36,680 nt of DNA from Nitrosomonadales bacterium. Its GTDB lineage: Bacteria; Pseudomonadota; Gammaproteobacteria; Burkholderiales; Gallionellaceae. The stretch covers positions 1-36,680 of the forward strand of contig JACRPU010000112.1 in the NCBI GenBank assembly GCA_016223025.1, in the 5' to 3' direction. Positions 22,008-30,743 of the stretch are shown here, piece after piece. Made by a program: the position numbers and the translations under genes. The notes under the pieces are model-generated. The model made no database searches. It worked only from the letters and a program-made list of their open reading frames with translations, and was not told the DNA's origin. How positions within the stretch are numbered: the first letter of the stretch is position 1; every line of letters begins with the position of its first letter.

Positions 22008-24725
22008 GTGCATAAAGAAATCAAGGAGATAAGCCACACGCCCCTGATGCAGCAATACCTGCGCATCAAGGCGCAGCATCCGGGCATGCTGCTGTTCTAT
22101 CGAATGGGCGATTTCTACGAGCTGTTCCATGAAGACGCGGCGCGCGCCGCCAGGCTGCTCGACATCACGTTAACGCAGCGCGGCGCATCGAACGGCCAGC
22201 CGATCAGGATGGCGGGGGTGCCTTACCACGCCGCCGAACAATATCTGGCGAGGCTCATCAAACTGGGCGAATCGGTGGCAATCTGCGAGCAGATCGGCGA
22301 CCCCGCCACCAGCAAGGGCCCGGTGGAACGCAAGGTAGTGCGCATCGTCACACCCGGCACACTTACCGATTCCGCGCTTCTGGAGGAAAAACGCGACAGC
22401 CTTTTATTGGCATTGCACCAGCGCCACAACGAAGCGGGGCTGGCGTGGCTCAACCTCGCTTCGGGCAGCTTCTTCGTCGCCGAAATAGATGCCGGACAAT
22501 TGCCCGCCGAGCTAGAGCGCCTGCAACCCTCTGAGATATTGATTGCCGAAGGCGCTGCTTCGCCGCAGTTCGGGAACGTCGCCAGCAAATCGTTGCCCGA
22601 GTGGCATTTCGCTCGCGACGCCGCGCACCGCGCGCTGTGCCAGCAGTTCGGCACGCACGACCTCGCCGGCTTCGGCTGCGAGGGCCTCACCCACGGGCTG
22701 GCGGCGGCGGGCGCGCTGCTCGGCTACACCAGGCTCACGCAAGACCAGAGCATCGCCCACATCCGCGCGCTACAGGTGTATAGCGCCGACCAATATGTGC
22801 GCATGGATGCCGCCACGCGCCGCAACCTGGAAATCACCCGGACGCTGCGCGGCGAGCCGGCCCCCACCCTGCTCTCGTTGCTCGACACCTGCGCCACCAA
22901 TATGGGCAGCCGCCTGCTTGCCTGCTGGCTGCACCACCCGCTGCGCGACCGCGCCACACTGCGCGCAAGGCTGGATGCGGTGGAACAACTTCAATGCCCC
23001 CCTCACCCCGGCCCTCTCCCGCGCGGGGAGAGGGCGTTATTTAGAGGCGCCCACGAACACCTCAAACCCTGCGTGGATGTCGAGCGCATCACCGCGCGCA
23101 TCGCCCTGAAGTCGGCGCGTCCGCGCGACCTTTCCGGCCTGCGCGACACGCTGCTGGCCTTGCCGCAACTGCACGCCACGCTGGCGGCATGCGATGCACC
23201 ATTGATCAATGCCCTGCGCAATGCGCTCCTCCCATCCGTTCATCCTGATCCCCACCAAACCGTTCGCCCCGAGCTTGTCGAAGGATCGTCGCGCAGCGAC
23301 GGGCAAACCGTTGACACACTCTTAACCGGCACATCCATTCACCCTTCGACAAGCTCGGGGCGAACGGAGAATGAGTTGGTCGAGCTGCTACAAAAGACAA
23401 TCAAGGCCGAACCCTCCTCTGTTCTGCGTGAAGGCGGCGTCATCGCCGACGGTTTCGACGCCTGTCTGGACGAACTGCGCGGCATCCAGACCAACTGCGG
23501 CGATTTCCTGCTGGCGCTGGAAGCGCGCGAGCGCGCGCGCACCGGCATCGCCAGCCTCAAGGTGGAATACAACCGCGTGCATGGTTTCTATATCGAGGTG
23601 ACGCACGCCAACGCCGCCGGCGTGCCGGACGATTACCGCCGCCGCCAGACGCTGAAAAACGCCGAGCGCTACATCACGCCGGAACTCAAAGCCTTCGAGG
23701 ACAAGGCGCTTTCCGCCAACGATCGCGCCCTGGCGCGCGAGAAGCTCCTCTACGAACAACTGCTCGATCAGCTTGCGCCGTTCATCCCGCAACTGCAACG
23801 CATCGCCGCCGCCATCGCCGAACTCGACGTGCTCGCCGCATTTGCCGAAAGGGCCGCCACGCTCAATTTCAGCGCGCCGCAATTCGCGGAAGAACCCGTG
23901 CTGCGCATTGTCCAGGGCCGCCACCCGGTAGTGGAAGCGCAGGTGGAAACCTTCATCGCCAACGACACCGACCTGCATGCCGCGCGCAAGATGCTGCTCA
24001 TCACCGGCCCCAACATGGGCGGCAAATCCACCTACATGCGCCAGGTCGCCCTGATCGCGCTGCTCGCGCATTGCGGCAGTTTCGTGCCTGCGCGCGAAGC
24101 CGTGCTGGGCGAAATCGGCCATATCTTCACCCGCATCGGCGCATCGGACGACCTCGCCGGCGGGCGGTCAACATTCATGGTAGAAATGACCGAGGCCGCC
24201 AACATCCTGCATAACGCCACCGAAAAAAGCCTGGTGCTGATGGATGAGATCGGGCGCGGCACCTCCACCTTCGACGGGCTCGCCCTCGCCTGCGCCATCG
24301 CGCGGCATCTGCTGGAAAACAACCACAGCTACACCCTGTTCGCCACGCACTACTTCGAGCTCACGCGGCTGGCCGAAGAATTCCGCCAGCTCGCCAACGT
24401 GCATCTGGCTGCCATCGAGCACCAGCACAGCATCGTGTTCCTGCATAGCGTGAATGAAGGCGCGGCGAGCCAGAGCTATGGCCTGCAGGTCGCCGCGCTG
24501 GCCGGCGTTCCCGGCAGAGTCATCCGCAGCGCGAAGAAACAACTGGTGAGGCTGGAACAACAGAGCGCCGCCCAGAACCCGCAGGGCGACCTGTTCGCCG
24601 CCGCGCCGGTAGCGCCGGAGCCGGAAGAGCACCCGCTGGTGTCAATGATGCGCGACGTGCAGCCGGACGACCTCAGCCCGAAGGCGGCGCTGGAGAAAAT
24701 CTATCAGTTGAAGAAGCTGGTGTAG
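22008..24725 (+). CDS. mutS: DNA mismatch repair protein MutS
   Basis: This 905-residue protein recognises mismatches and starts repair. The mismatch-binding Phe-x-Glu is in [13 protein letters not shown] (about 29-41). The ATPase has Walker [13 protein letters not shown] (about 665-676), Walker [17 protein letters not shown] (about 742-757) and the ATHYFELT switch. The C-terminus ends in the expected helix ([11 protein letters not shown]). The GTG at 22008 gives the usual N-terminus before [25 protein letters not shown] lies after it, so the start is slightly uncertain. The protein is about 50 residues longer than usual because two palindromic repeats lie in frame in the core/lever domain (about residues 329-343 and 417-453). 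Confidence 0.96.
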   Translation: MHKEIKEISHTPLMQQYLRIKAQHPGMLLFYRMGDFYELFHEDAARAARLLDITLTQRGASNGQPIRMAGVPYHAAEQYLARLIKLGESVAICEQIGDPATSKGPVERKVVRIVTPGTLTDSALLEEKRDSLLLALHQRHNEAGLAWLNLASGSFFVAEIDAGQLPAELERLQPSEILIAEGAASPQFGNVASKSLPEWHFARDAAHRALCQQFGTHDLAGFGCEGLTHGLAAAGALLGYTRLTQDQSIAHIRALQVYSADQYVRMDAATRRNLEITRTLRGEPAPTLLSLLDTCATNMGSRLLACWLHHPLRDRATLRARLDAVEQLQCPPHPGPLPRGERALFRGAHEHLKPCVDVERITARIALKSARPRDLSGLRDTLLALPQLHATLAACDAPLINALRNALLPSVHPDPHQTVRPELVEGSSRSDGQTVDTLLTGTSIHPSTSSGRTENELVELLQKTIKAEPSSVLREGGVIADGFDACLDELRGIQTNCGDFLLALEARERARTGIASLKVEYNRVHGFYIEVTHANAAGVPDDYRRRQTLKNAERYITPELKAFEDKALSANDRALAREKLLYEQLLDQLAPFIPQLQRIAAAIAELDVLAAFAERAATLNFSAPQFAEEPVLRIVQGRHPVVEAQVETFIANDTDLHAARKMLLITGPNMGGKSTYMRQVALIALLAHCGSFVPAREAVLGEIGHIFTRIGASDDLAGGRSTFMVEMTEAANILHNATEKSLVLMDEIGRGTSTFDGLALACAIARHLLENNHSYTLFATHYFELTRLAEEFRQLANVHLAAIEHQHSIVFLHSVNEGAASQSYGLQVAALAGVPGRVIRSAKKQLVRLEQQSAAQNPQGDLFAAAPVAPEPEEHPLVSMMRDVQPDDLSPKAALEKIYQLKKLV
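22993..23037. repeat. Palindromic repeat inside mutS, CCCTCACCCC type
   Basis: CCCCCCTCACCCCGGCCCTC followed by TCCCGCGCGGGGAGAGGGCG is an imperfect hairpin (CCCTCTCCCgcgcGGGGAGAGGG). It is read in frame as about [14 protein letters not shown]. MutS relatives have no equivalent residues between the helix ending ...DAVEQL and the segment DVERI. It belongs to the same family as 7378-7426 (mfd) and 10646-10686. Confidence 0.8.
23261..23367. repeat. Inverted repeat pair inside mutS (CTTCGACAAGCTCGGGGCG type)
   Basis: CGTTCGCCCCGAGCTTGTCG at 23262-23281 and its reverse complement CGACAAGCTCGGGGCGAACG at 23347-23366 form near-perfect arms of about 25 bases around a 60-base centre. Translated in frame they give VRPELVEGS and [10 protein letters not shown], peptides that this repeat family produces wherever it is read through. 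The insert lies in a helix-helix connection of the MutS core domain. Degenerate relatives lie at 29678-29750 and 29869-29964. Confidence 0.88.
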
Positions 24726-24767
24726 CAACCCGATCCCCCGCCTATCCCATAACCCCAATGCACTGAA

Positions 24768-25922
24768 TTACCGCTCCTCCATTGATTCCGAAATCGTCTT
24801 GGTGATGGGCTTGGTCAGATAGCGCAGCACGGTCTTCTTGCCGGTCTTGATCTCCGCCACGGCGGTCATCCCCGGCTGTATATCAATGCGCTCGCTGTTT
24901 TTGCCGACGAGATTGTGAATGCTGGTCTTGATCTGCACCCGGTAATAAGGCTGCTCGTTGCCGCGCACGTCTTCATTCAAAGTGTCGGCGCTGATATAGG
25001 TCACGCTGCCTTCCAGCGTGCCGTAAATCGAATAGTCGTAGGCGTCGAGCTTGACCGTTGCCGGCAGCCCCGGCTTGACGAAGGCGATGTCTGCGGGCTT
25101 GACCTTGGCCTCGATAATCAGATCATCATCCACCGGCACGATCTGCATGATTTCCTCGCCCGGTTTTGCCACGCCGCCCAGAGTGGTCAGGCGCACGTTG
25201 CGCACTACGCCGTCCATGGGCGAACGCACCTCGGTGAAGTCCAACTGCTCCTTGCGCTGCGCGACAATTTGCGTGACACCGGCCAGATCCTCCTGCGCCT
25301 TGCTCAATTCGGTCTGGCATTCCTGCAAGTACTTGTTGCGCCGGTTGGTGATCTGGCCTTCGATATCCGCCACCTGCCGCTGGAGCCTGAGTATGTCCGC
25401 CCTGCTCACATCGCCCGTTTTCAGCAGCGGCATGTTCATCTCCAGTTCTTCCTTGATCAGGGTTCTCGACTTTTCCAGCGCGGCAATTTCATCGTTTATG
25501 GCATTTTGCCGTTTATTGAACAGCGCCATTTGATTGGCGCGGAACTCCGGGTAATTGCCCAGTTCCGGCGGAAATTTTGGTTTACCACCGAATATCTCGG
25601 CGTTCAACCGGCTGACGGCAGCCATGAGCCCGGCGGCCTTGGCGGAGCTTTCCAGATAACCCGCCTCGGTCTTGGTCTTGTCGAAACGCGCCAGCAACTG
25701 GCCGCGCTTGACCTGAGCGCCCTCCCGCACCGGCAGTTCGGCCAGCACGCCGCCTTCCGGCGACTGGATGACCTGGTTGCGCGAACTGGCGATCACCTGC
25801 CCGTTGGCGCGCGTGATCTGATCCAGTTCCGCCCATGCGGCCCAGAGCAGAAAACCGGCGATAGCCAACGCGCTGCCCCAGATCAGCACGCGCCCAGTGC
25901 CCGCTTCTCTCTGCGTGTTCAT
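24768..25922 (-). CDS. Type I secretion membrane-fusion protein (HlyD/LapC family)
   Basis: This 384-residue adaptor has one N-terminal membrane helix (about 12-33, VLIWGSALAIAGFLLWAAWA). A lipoyl/biotinyl half-motif follows (GQVIASSRNQVIQSPEGGVL), then long coiled-coil hairpin segments at about 90-230. The second lipoyl half and beta-barrel have VRSPMDGVVRNVRLTTLGGV, and the C-terminus ends with the family VQIKT and GMTAVAEIKTGKKTVLRYL strands. It bridges the ABC transporter and the TolC protein across the periplasm. The ATG overlaps the ABC-transporter stop by four bases. Confidence 0.93.
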   Translation of the reverse strand: MNTQREAGTGRVLIWGSALAIAGFLLWAAWAELDQITRANGQVIASSRNQVIQSPEGGVLAELPVREGAQVKRGQLLARFDKTKTEAGYLESSAKAAGLMAAVSRLNAEIFGGKPKFPPELGNYPEFRANQMALFNKRQNAINDEIAALEKSRTLIKEELEMNMPLLKTGDVSRADILRLQRQVADIEGQITNRRNKYLQECQTELSKAQEDLAGVTQIVAQRKEQLDFTEVRSPMDGVVRNVRLTTLGGVAKPGEEIMQIVPVDDDLIIEAKVKPADIAFVKPGLPATVKLDAYDYSIYGTLEGSVTYISADTLNEDVRGNEQPYYRVQIKTSIHNLVGKNSERIDIQPGMTAVAEIKTGKKTVLRYLTKPITKTISESMEER

Positions 25923-28024
25923 ACGCCCCCCTGAGGTGCCGGTTCAGACCTGCCGGAAAGCTTCGCCAATACGGCATCCCTTGGCCCGTCGAGCAACATG
26001 CGCCCGCCCTGCAACACGATCAGCCGGTCGAGCAGCGGCAGCAGCGCGGTTTTGTGCGTCGTAACCACCAGAGTCACCCCCTCGGCGGCCAGCTCCCGCA
26101 GCAACGCGACCACGCGCGCCTCGGACATCGAATCCATCGCGCCGGTAGGTTCATCCAGCAGCCACACTTTGGGGCGCGCAAGCAGCAGGCGCGTCAAAGC
26201 GATAAGCTGTTTCTGCCCGCCGGACACGCCGCGTCCGCCCTCGGTAATTTCCAGCGCCAGGCCATTGGGCTGGCCCATAATCAGATCAATCAGCCCGGTG
26301 CGCCGCGCCGCTTCCAGAATCGCATCCTCACCCGGATCGGGCAGCCCCATCAGCAGGTTGTCGCGCAAGCTGCCGCTGAACAGGCGCACCTCCTGCGGCA
26401 GGTAGCCAACATTCTCCCGCGCCACCAGCGGCGCAAGCAACGCCATATCCATCCCGCCCAGAAACACCTTGCCTTCGGCGGGGCGGTACATTCCGGAAGC
26501 CAGTTTCAGCAAGGTGCTCTTGCCCGATCCGATCGCCCCGATCAGCCCGACCCGTTCGCCCGGCTTGATCTCCAGGCGCTCTATCTCCAGAGCCATGCGT
26601 TTTGCCAAACCGTAAGCGAAGCGCATGCGCTCGAAACGGAAGCCGCCCTCAAGCGACTGCGGCATGAGCACCTGATGCGCCTCGTCGGCCTCATTGGGCA
26701 AACTGATGACCTGCTCCAGCCCCTCGATCGCGGCGCGCGCAAGCGCCCACTGCACCATCACCCCCGGCAACTGCACAATCGGCATCATTGCCCGGTTGCC
26801 GATGATGGAGCAGGCCAGCAGACCGCCCATGGTCAACTGGTTTTCGGTAACGAAGTAGGCTCCCACCGCCATCAGCGCGATATAGCTCAATTGCTGCAAG
26901 CCCACCGTAGTATTCTGCGACAGGGACGAGTAGTCCCGGATGCTCTGTTCCGCATGGCTCGTTTCGGCGACCAGCCGGTTCCAGCGCGCCTGAATTTTCC
27001 ATTCCGCGCTGTTTGCCTTGAGCGCTTCCGCACCGTCCACGGCTTCCACCAGCAGGCCGGCCTTGCGGTTGCTCGCGGACAGGTTCTCGCGGGTGTGCCG
27101 CTGGATAGCGCCCTGAAACATCAGACCCGCCGTCAGGGCAACGGGCAACGCAATCAACGGGACCACGACCACCCAACCGCCCACCAGAGCGATCACCGCC
27201 ATGAAGAACAGGGCAAACGGCACATCGGCAACCACAAACAGCGAAGTTGACGCCAGCACGCCGCGCACCATCTCGAAGCCCTTTATTTGAGAGGCCAGCG
27301 TACCCACCGAAGCGGGGCGTGCCTCCATGCGGATACCGAGCATGCGGTTGAAAAACCACTCGGACAATTGATGGTCAATGGCATTGCAGGTTTTATCCAC
27401 GGTATAGCTGCGTATCTGCTTGAGCATGAACTCCAGACAAACGGACAGCGCCACCCCCACTGTCAGCACCCACAGGGTTTGAAAACCCTGGTTGGGGATG
27501 ACCCGGTCGAAGACCTGCATGGAGTAAAGCGAAGTTGCCAGCGCCAATATGGCAACCAGACTTGCCGCCAGCACCGCATCAATGAATACACTCTTGCGCG
27601 CCCACAGCGCATCCCACACCAGGCGCATGGCGCTTGGCACGCCGCGAACAACGCCGGAACGGCGGGGCAGGGAAATGCACTCCGCATCGCCGAGGGACGC
27701 CACGGACAATGCCAGGCCGTCAACACCCTCGCCAAGCCAGGAGCCATCGGCGCCGCGCGTTTGAATCAGCGCCCAGCCGGAGCCGGGGTTGTAAACCGCA
27801 AAAGGCAAATCGGACGGCATCGGATGGTACAGCCTGGCTGGCACGCCATCCAGATTGGCGGTGCGCCATACCTCGGCAAATAAAGCCAGCGCACTCTCCC
27901 CTTCATCCACCTGATCGAGCAGGCGGTCAACGTCGCCGAGGCGCGTGCCCTCGACACGCTGGCCGGCCAGCCGCGCCGACTTGTCAAGCAGCGCGGCGAT
28001 ATTGTTTTTCATCGAGTCGTTCAA
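25919..28024 (-). CDS. Type I secretion ABC transporter (LapB-like, peptidase-dead N-domain)
   Basis: This 701-residue exporter has three parts. Residues 1-130 are a C39-like domain with no catalytic Cys motif, as in LapB and HlyB transporters that bind but do not cut substrates. Membrane helices span about 145-420. The ATPase has Walker A GAIGSGKST (about 496-504), signature GVSGGQKQ (about 599) and Walker B VWLLDEPTG (about 617). It powers export of the RTX-type adhesins encoded upstream. The likely start is TTG at 28024 with AAGGA about 8 bases before it; an in-frame ATG lies four codons later (28012). Confidence 0.94.
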   Translation of the reverse strand: MNDSMKNNIAALLDKSARLAGQRVEGTRLGDVDRLLDQVDEGESALALFAEVWRTANLDGVPARLYHPMPSDLPFAVYNPGSGWALIQTRGADGSWLGEGVDGLALSVASLGDAECISLPRRSGVVRGVPSAMRLVWDALWARKSVFIDAVLAASLVAILALATSLYSMQVFDRVIPNQGFQTLWVLTVGVALSVCLEFMLKQIRSYTVDKTCNAIDHQLSEWFFNRMLGIRMEARPASVGTLASQIKGFEMVRGVLASTSLFVVADVPFALFFMAVIALVGGWVVVVPLIALPVALTAGLMFQGAIQRHTRENLSASNRKAGLLVEAVDGAEALKANSAEWKIQARWNRLVAETSHAEQSIRDYSSLSQNTTVGLQQLSYIALMAVGAYFVTENQLTMGGLLACSIIGNRAMMPIVQLPGVMVQWALARAAIEGLEQVISLPNEADEAHQVLMPQSLEGGFRFERMRFAYGLAKRMALEIERLEIKPGERVGLIGAIGSGKSTLLKLASGMYRPAEGKVFLGGMDMALLAPLVARENVGYLPQEVRLFSGSLRDNLLMGLPDPGEDAILEAARRTGLIDLIMGQPNGLALEITEGGRGVSGGQKQLIALTRLLLARPKVWLLDEPTGAMDSMSEARVVALLRELAAEGVTLVVTTHKTALLPLLDRLIVLQGGRMLLDGPRDAVLAKLSGRSEPAPQGGV

Positions 28025-28049
28025 GGTTTCAATCCTTCACTATGCATTC

Positions 28050-28107
28050 GCAGGTGCGAAATCATTCGCGCATTGCTCGCTGTTAACGTGAATGAATTCG
28101 CACCCGC
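28050..28107. repeat. Palindrome of the GGTGCGAATTTATTCGCAC family between tolC and ABC genes
   Basis: GCAGGTGCGAAATCATTC and GAATGAATTCGCACCCGC form arms matching at 15 of 18 positions. It is a diverged copy of the two palindromes at 35462-35515 and 35617-35676. It lies inside the secretion operon and may tune expression between its first and second genes, or simply be an insertion. Confidence 0.65.
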
Positions 28108-28133
28108 AAAACCACCAACTGCCAGATTCATGA

Positions 28134-29360
28134 TCATCTGGGATTCGCCATTCCCGCTAACGCCCCGGCTTGCGCGCGCAGGCGCAGGCCGGCGGCAACC
28201 GCCTGCGTGCGTGCATCTTCCAGCGCAAACTGCGACTGGGTCGCCTCGCGCACCGCGTTCAGCACATCAATCCAGCTCTTGCGCCCGATAACATACTGGC
28301 GCGTATATGACTCAAACACATCGGCGGACATCGCGCGTGACAAAATGGCATTCTCCTGTCGCAGTTGGGCGGCCACCCATTCGTTCCAGTCCAGCGTGAT
28401 GCGTTCGTTCGTGCCGCGCTCCGCCGCCTCGCGCGCCATGCGCGCCGCCTCGCGCCGGGCGATGGCCGCATCCACGCCAGACCCGGCGGAAAGCCCCGCG
28501 CCCGGTTGCGCTTGCAGCACCAGCATGGCGCTGCTGGACTGCGCCAGCCCCTGCCCGACATTTTTCTCCAGGCGCAAGGACAGTTGCGGCATATAAACGG
28601 AACGTTTGGAATCAATATCCGCGTTGGCCGCTTCCTCTTCATATACCAGCCTGCGCAATGTCGGCGAATAGGCCAGCGCCTGCGATAGCGCGGCTTCCAG
28701 GCTGGCGGGCGCGCCCGGCGCGCTCACGCCCTGCCCGGAAACATCCGCCACCGGGTTGCCGCTCAACTGCGCGAGCTGCGCCAGGGCGTTCTGGAATGTT
28801 TGCGTGATTTGAGACAGGTCATTGTCGGCCTGGTACAGGCGCGATTCGGCCAGGCGCTGATCGGTCAGCGAACTGACCTCCTGCTCCACGCGCCGCCGGA
28901 TCATGGCGAGCAATTTCCTGTGCTCATCCACGCCCGCCTGGGCGAATTGTTGCCGGGCTTTCTGGCGCAACGCCTCGGTGTAGGCGGCGATGACCTTGAG
29001 GGTCAAATCCAGCTTCGCCTCGTTCAATGCCGCATCGGCCGCATCCAGGCGGCTGCCTGCCGCATCAATGGCGGCGGTAATGCGGCCGCCGCTCCACAGG
29101 GGCTGCTCGATGCGCATCAGGCCGCTATCCTTCCCGCCGCTCTGCGTTGCCGCTTCAATGCTGGGCGTGGGGTAACGCAGCCACTCCGCCCCCTTCTGGT
29201 CGGCTCGCGCCGCAGCCTGCGAAGAGCGCTTGCCCATTATCGCAGGATGGCTGTCCATGGCCGATTGCAGCACCTGCTCGAAAGTCGGCGCCGGCTGCGC
29301 CTGCGCGGCGGCGCCGGCCATGAGCAACAAGACAGCCAAGGCTGGCATTTTGAATTTCAT
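28134..29360 (-). CDS. TolC-family outer membrane channel of the type I secretion system (LapE-like)
   Basis: The ATG at 29360 gives 408 residues; an in-frame GTG 7 codons upstream is less likely. A signal peptide (KMPALAVLLLMAGAAAQAQP) precedes two outer-membrane-efflux repeats, visible as FEQVLQSAMDSHPAI and SLEAALSQALAYSPTL, each followed by long helical coiled-coil segments (LRQKARQQFAQAGVDEHRKL; MAREAAERGTNERITLDWNE). It provides the exit duct through the outer membrane. It is the first gene of the tolC-ABC-hlyD operon. No linked LapD/LapG control genes are seen in the window. Confidence 0.92.
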   Translation of the reverse strand: MKFKMPALAVLLLMAGAAAQAQPAPTFEQVLQSAMDSHPAIMGKRSSQAAARADQKGAEWLRYPTPSIEAATQSGGKDSGLMRIEQPLWSGGRITAAIDAAGSRLDAADAALNEAKLDLTLKVIAAYTEALRQKARQQFAQAGVDEHRKLLAMIRRRVEQEVSSLTDQRLAESRLYQADNDLSQITQTFQNALAQLAQLSGNPVADVSGQGVSAPGAPASLEAALSQALAYSPTLRRLVYEEEAANADIDSKRSVYMPQLSLRLEKNVGQGLAQSSSAMLVLQAQPGAGLSAGSGVDAAIARREAARMAREAAERGTNERITLDWNEWVAAQLRQENAILSRAMSADVFESYTRQYVIGRKSWIDVLNAVREATQSQFALEDARTQAVAAGLRLRAQAGALAGMANPR

Positions 29361-29649
29361 CACGGTTTCTCTGCTGCCCACATAGATGGTTCGTATATCA
29401 CAATGCGCAATTATCCTGAGCCGGGCAAGCCTGCGCCAAAAACGGGAAACCGTCTTCGTTTACGCGCTTTCCTGAAACAAAACATGTAGTTTTGGGTGGG
29501 CAAACGGTTTGATCGTTTTCCCACGCGGAGGAACTTCGCAAACCAACCCGGGCGCGATTCAAACTGAGGCGTGACAACAGCAAGGGTGGATAAAGCCGCC
29601 AACCCTCACCCCAACCCCATGGGTGTAACAACTAGCGCTTAATTGCATA

Positions 29650-29770
29650 AGGGTACTTCTAAAAATTACCCGTCCATGCTTCGACAAGCTCAGCACGAAC
29701 TGGTAACTTGTTGATTCCCAATGACAGTCGTTCGCACTGAGCCTGTCGAAGTGCAATTTTTAGAAGTGCC
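29650..29770. repeat. Small inverted-repeat element with nested inner palindrome
   Basis: The outer arms GGGTACTTCTAAAAATT (29650-29666) and AATTTTTAGAAGTGCCC (29754-29770) match at 16 of 17 positions. An inner pair, CTTCGACAAGCTCAGCACGAAC (29678-29699) written here as its two halves CTTCGACAAGC and TCAGCACGAAC, faces its near-complement at 29729-29750. The termini resemble those of the next element, so the two are one family. Confidence 0.75.
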
Positions 29771-29782
29771 CATAATTACATA

Positions 29783-30093
29783 AGGGCACCTCTATAAATC
29801 CAAACTCCGTCGCGATGCTGCGTTGCTCAAAAAATTTAACCTAGAAACCTCAGTTGGCAGATGCTCAACCCTTCGACACGCCCGCTGCGCGGGCTGCTCA
29901 GGGCGAACGGTCTACTCACCAATTGGGTGAGTGCAGAAAAACCGTTCGTGCTGAGCGTGTCGAAGCATGGATGGTTTTTTTCAATTTCAACTGCGGTTTC
30001 TAGGTTTAACGCTTACATATCAAACATATGCGGCGCGCGAAAATTTTTTTCGCGCCTTGCCTGGCTTATGGTTTTGAATTTATAGAGGTACCC
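29783..30093. repeat. Element of about 310 bases made of four nested inverted repeats
   Basis: The outermost arms are GGGCACCTCTATAAAT (29783-29798) and ATTTATAGAGGTACCC (30078-30093), 15 of 16. The second pair is TTAACCTAGAAACC-TCAGTTG (29835-29855) with CAACTGCGGTTTCTAGG-TTTAA (29987-30008). The third is CTTCGACACG...GGCGAACGGT (29869-29910) with ACCGTTCGTG...CGTGTCGAAG (29940-29964), the left arm split by a GC-rich mini-palindrome. The centre is CTCACCAATTGGGTGAG (29914-29930). No coding capacity is apparent. Confidence 0.8.
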
Positions 30094-30105
30094 ATAACAG
30101 TATCT

Positions 30106-30197
30106 GTAGGTCGGGTTAGGCGCAGTTTTTTGCGCCGTAACCCGACGTTTGCGCCAAATCATGTCGGTTACGCGATAAAGCCGCTAACCCGACCTAC
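30106..30197. repeat. GTAGGTCGGGTTAG palindromic element
   Basis: The perfect 14-base arms GTAGGTCGGGTTAG (30106-30119) and CTAACCCGACCTAC (30184-30197) enclose a smaller hairpin GGCGCAGTTTTTTGCGCC (30119-30136). An inner pair GTAACCCGAC/GTCGGTTAC (30137-30146, 30164-30172) is also present. It can fold into a branched, cruciform-like structure. Confidence 0.75.
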
Positions 30198-30298
30198 GGA
30201 TATTTGATAAAAATGGCATTTTTAATATTGCGATTAAACACTAAGCTGCAAGAAGCCGCAGCCAAGTCGCTGGTTATCCCGGAGGGAGAGAGGGCGAA

Positions 30299-30325
30299 GC
30301 CCTCGCTGCGCGAGTTTCACGTTAA
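30299..30325 (+). repeat. 27-base dispersed repeat, second copy
   Basis: GCCCTCGCTGCGCGAG followed by TTTCACGTTAA is repeated at 10694-10720 with one mismatch, in both places just right of a GGAGAGGG-type sequence. The context suggests the right-hand part of a longer, degraded element shared by both sites. Confidence 0.6.
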
Positions 30326-30340
30326 GATGTTACTGCGTGC

Positions 30341-30646
30341 TCAATGAACTACCCGGCCCGGCTGCATGTTCAGTTGCGCGGCATGCTGCCCCCTGATCGC
30401 ATTCAATTGCGATTTCTGTCCTTCGAGGATGGAATTCATTTGCGCCTCTTGTTGTTTCAGTATCCCCGCCAGGTGCGCTTCATGTTGTTTCTTGACCGCC
30501 TCCAGTTGAGCCGCCTGCTGCGCGGCCACCGTCTCGACCTGTTTCCTGTGATGCTCCTGCATGGTTTCCATTTGACGTGCCTGATGCATTTTCATCCCCT
30601 CTTCCGGGTTCATGCCGCCTTCCACCGCTTGTTTTGCCTTATCCAT
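30341..30646 (-). CDS. Small coiled-coil protein of unknown function
   Basis: The ATG at 30646, with GAGGGG about 8 bases upstream, gives 101 residues. The sequence is rich in Gln, Met, His, Ala and Glu. From about residue 20 to 90 it shows heptad-like repetition (QARQMETMQEHHRKQVETVA, then AAQLEAVKKQHEAHLAGILK), so it should be one long helix or coiled coil. There is no signal peptide, Cys or Trp. It lies downstream of the adhesin remnant but beyond that gene's terminator, so it needs its own promoter or read-through. I recognise no family. Confidence 0.6.
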   Translation of the reverse strand: MDKAKQAVEGGMNPEEGMKMHQARQMETMQEHHRKQVETVAAQQAAQLEAVKKQHEAHLAGILKQQEAQMNSILEGQKSQLNAIRGQHAAQLNMQPGRVVH

Positions 30647-30675
30647 TTCCGTCACCCCTCGTTCGATCAAACCAA

Positions 30676-30712
30676 CAAAAAGAAGAAACCGCCCGCTCGC
30701 GCGGGCGGCTTC
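30676..30712 (-). terminator. Rho-independent terminator downstream of the adhesin gene
   Basis: On the minus strand GCCGCCCGCGCGAGCGGGCGG is followed by TTTCTTCTTTTT. The stem has 7 GC pairs. It lies 32 bases after the adhesin stop and just before the small coiled-coil gene. Confidence 0.88.
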
Positions 30713-30743
30713 ATGCGATACCCGTCAAAACCGGAGCAGCCAA

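Larger units (their letters stand above)
29361..30340. other. Gene-free, repeat-packed region upstream of the secretion operon
   Basis: Nearly 1 kb without a supported gene. It holds two inverted-repeat-bounded elements (29650-29770 and 29783-30093), a GTAGGTCGGGTTAG palindrome (30106-30197) and a 27-base dispersed repeat (30299-30325). A degenerate CCCTCACCCC sequence lies near 29600-29617. The secretion-operon promoter should lie at about 29370-29600, but I see no clear -35/-10 pair. Confidence 0.6.
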
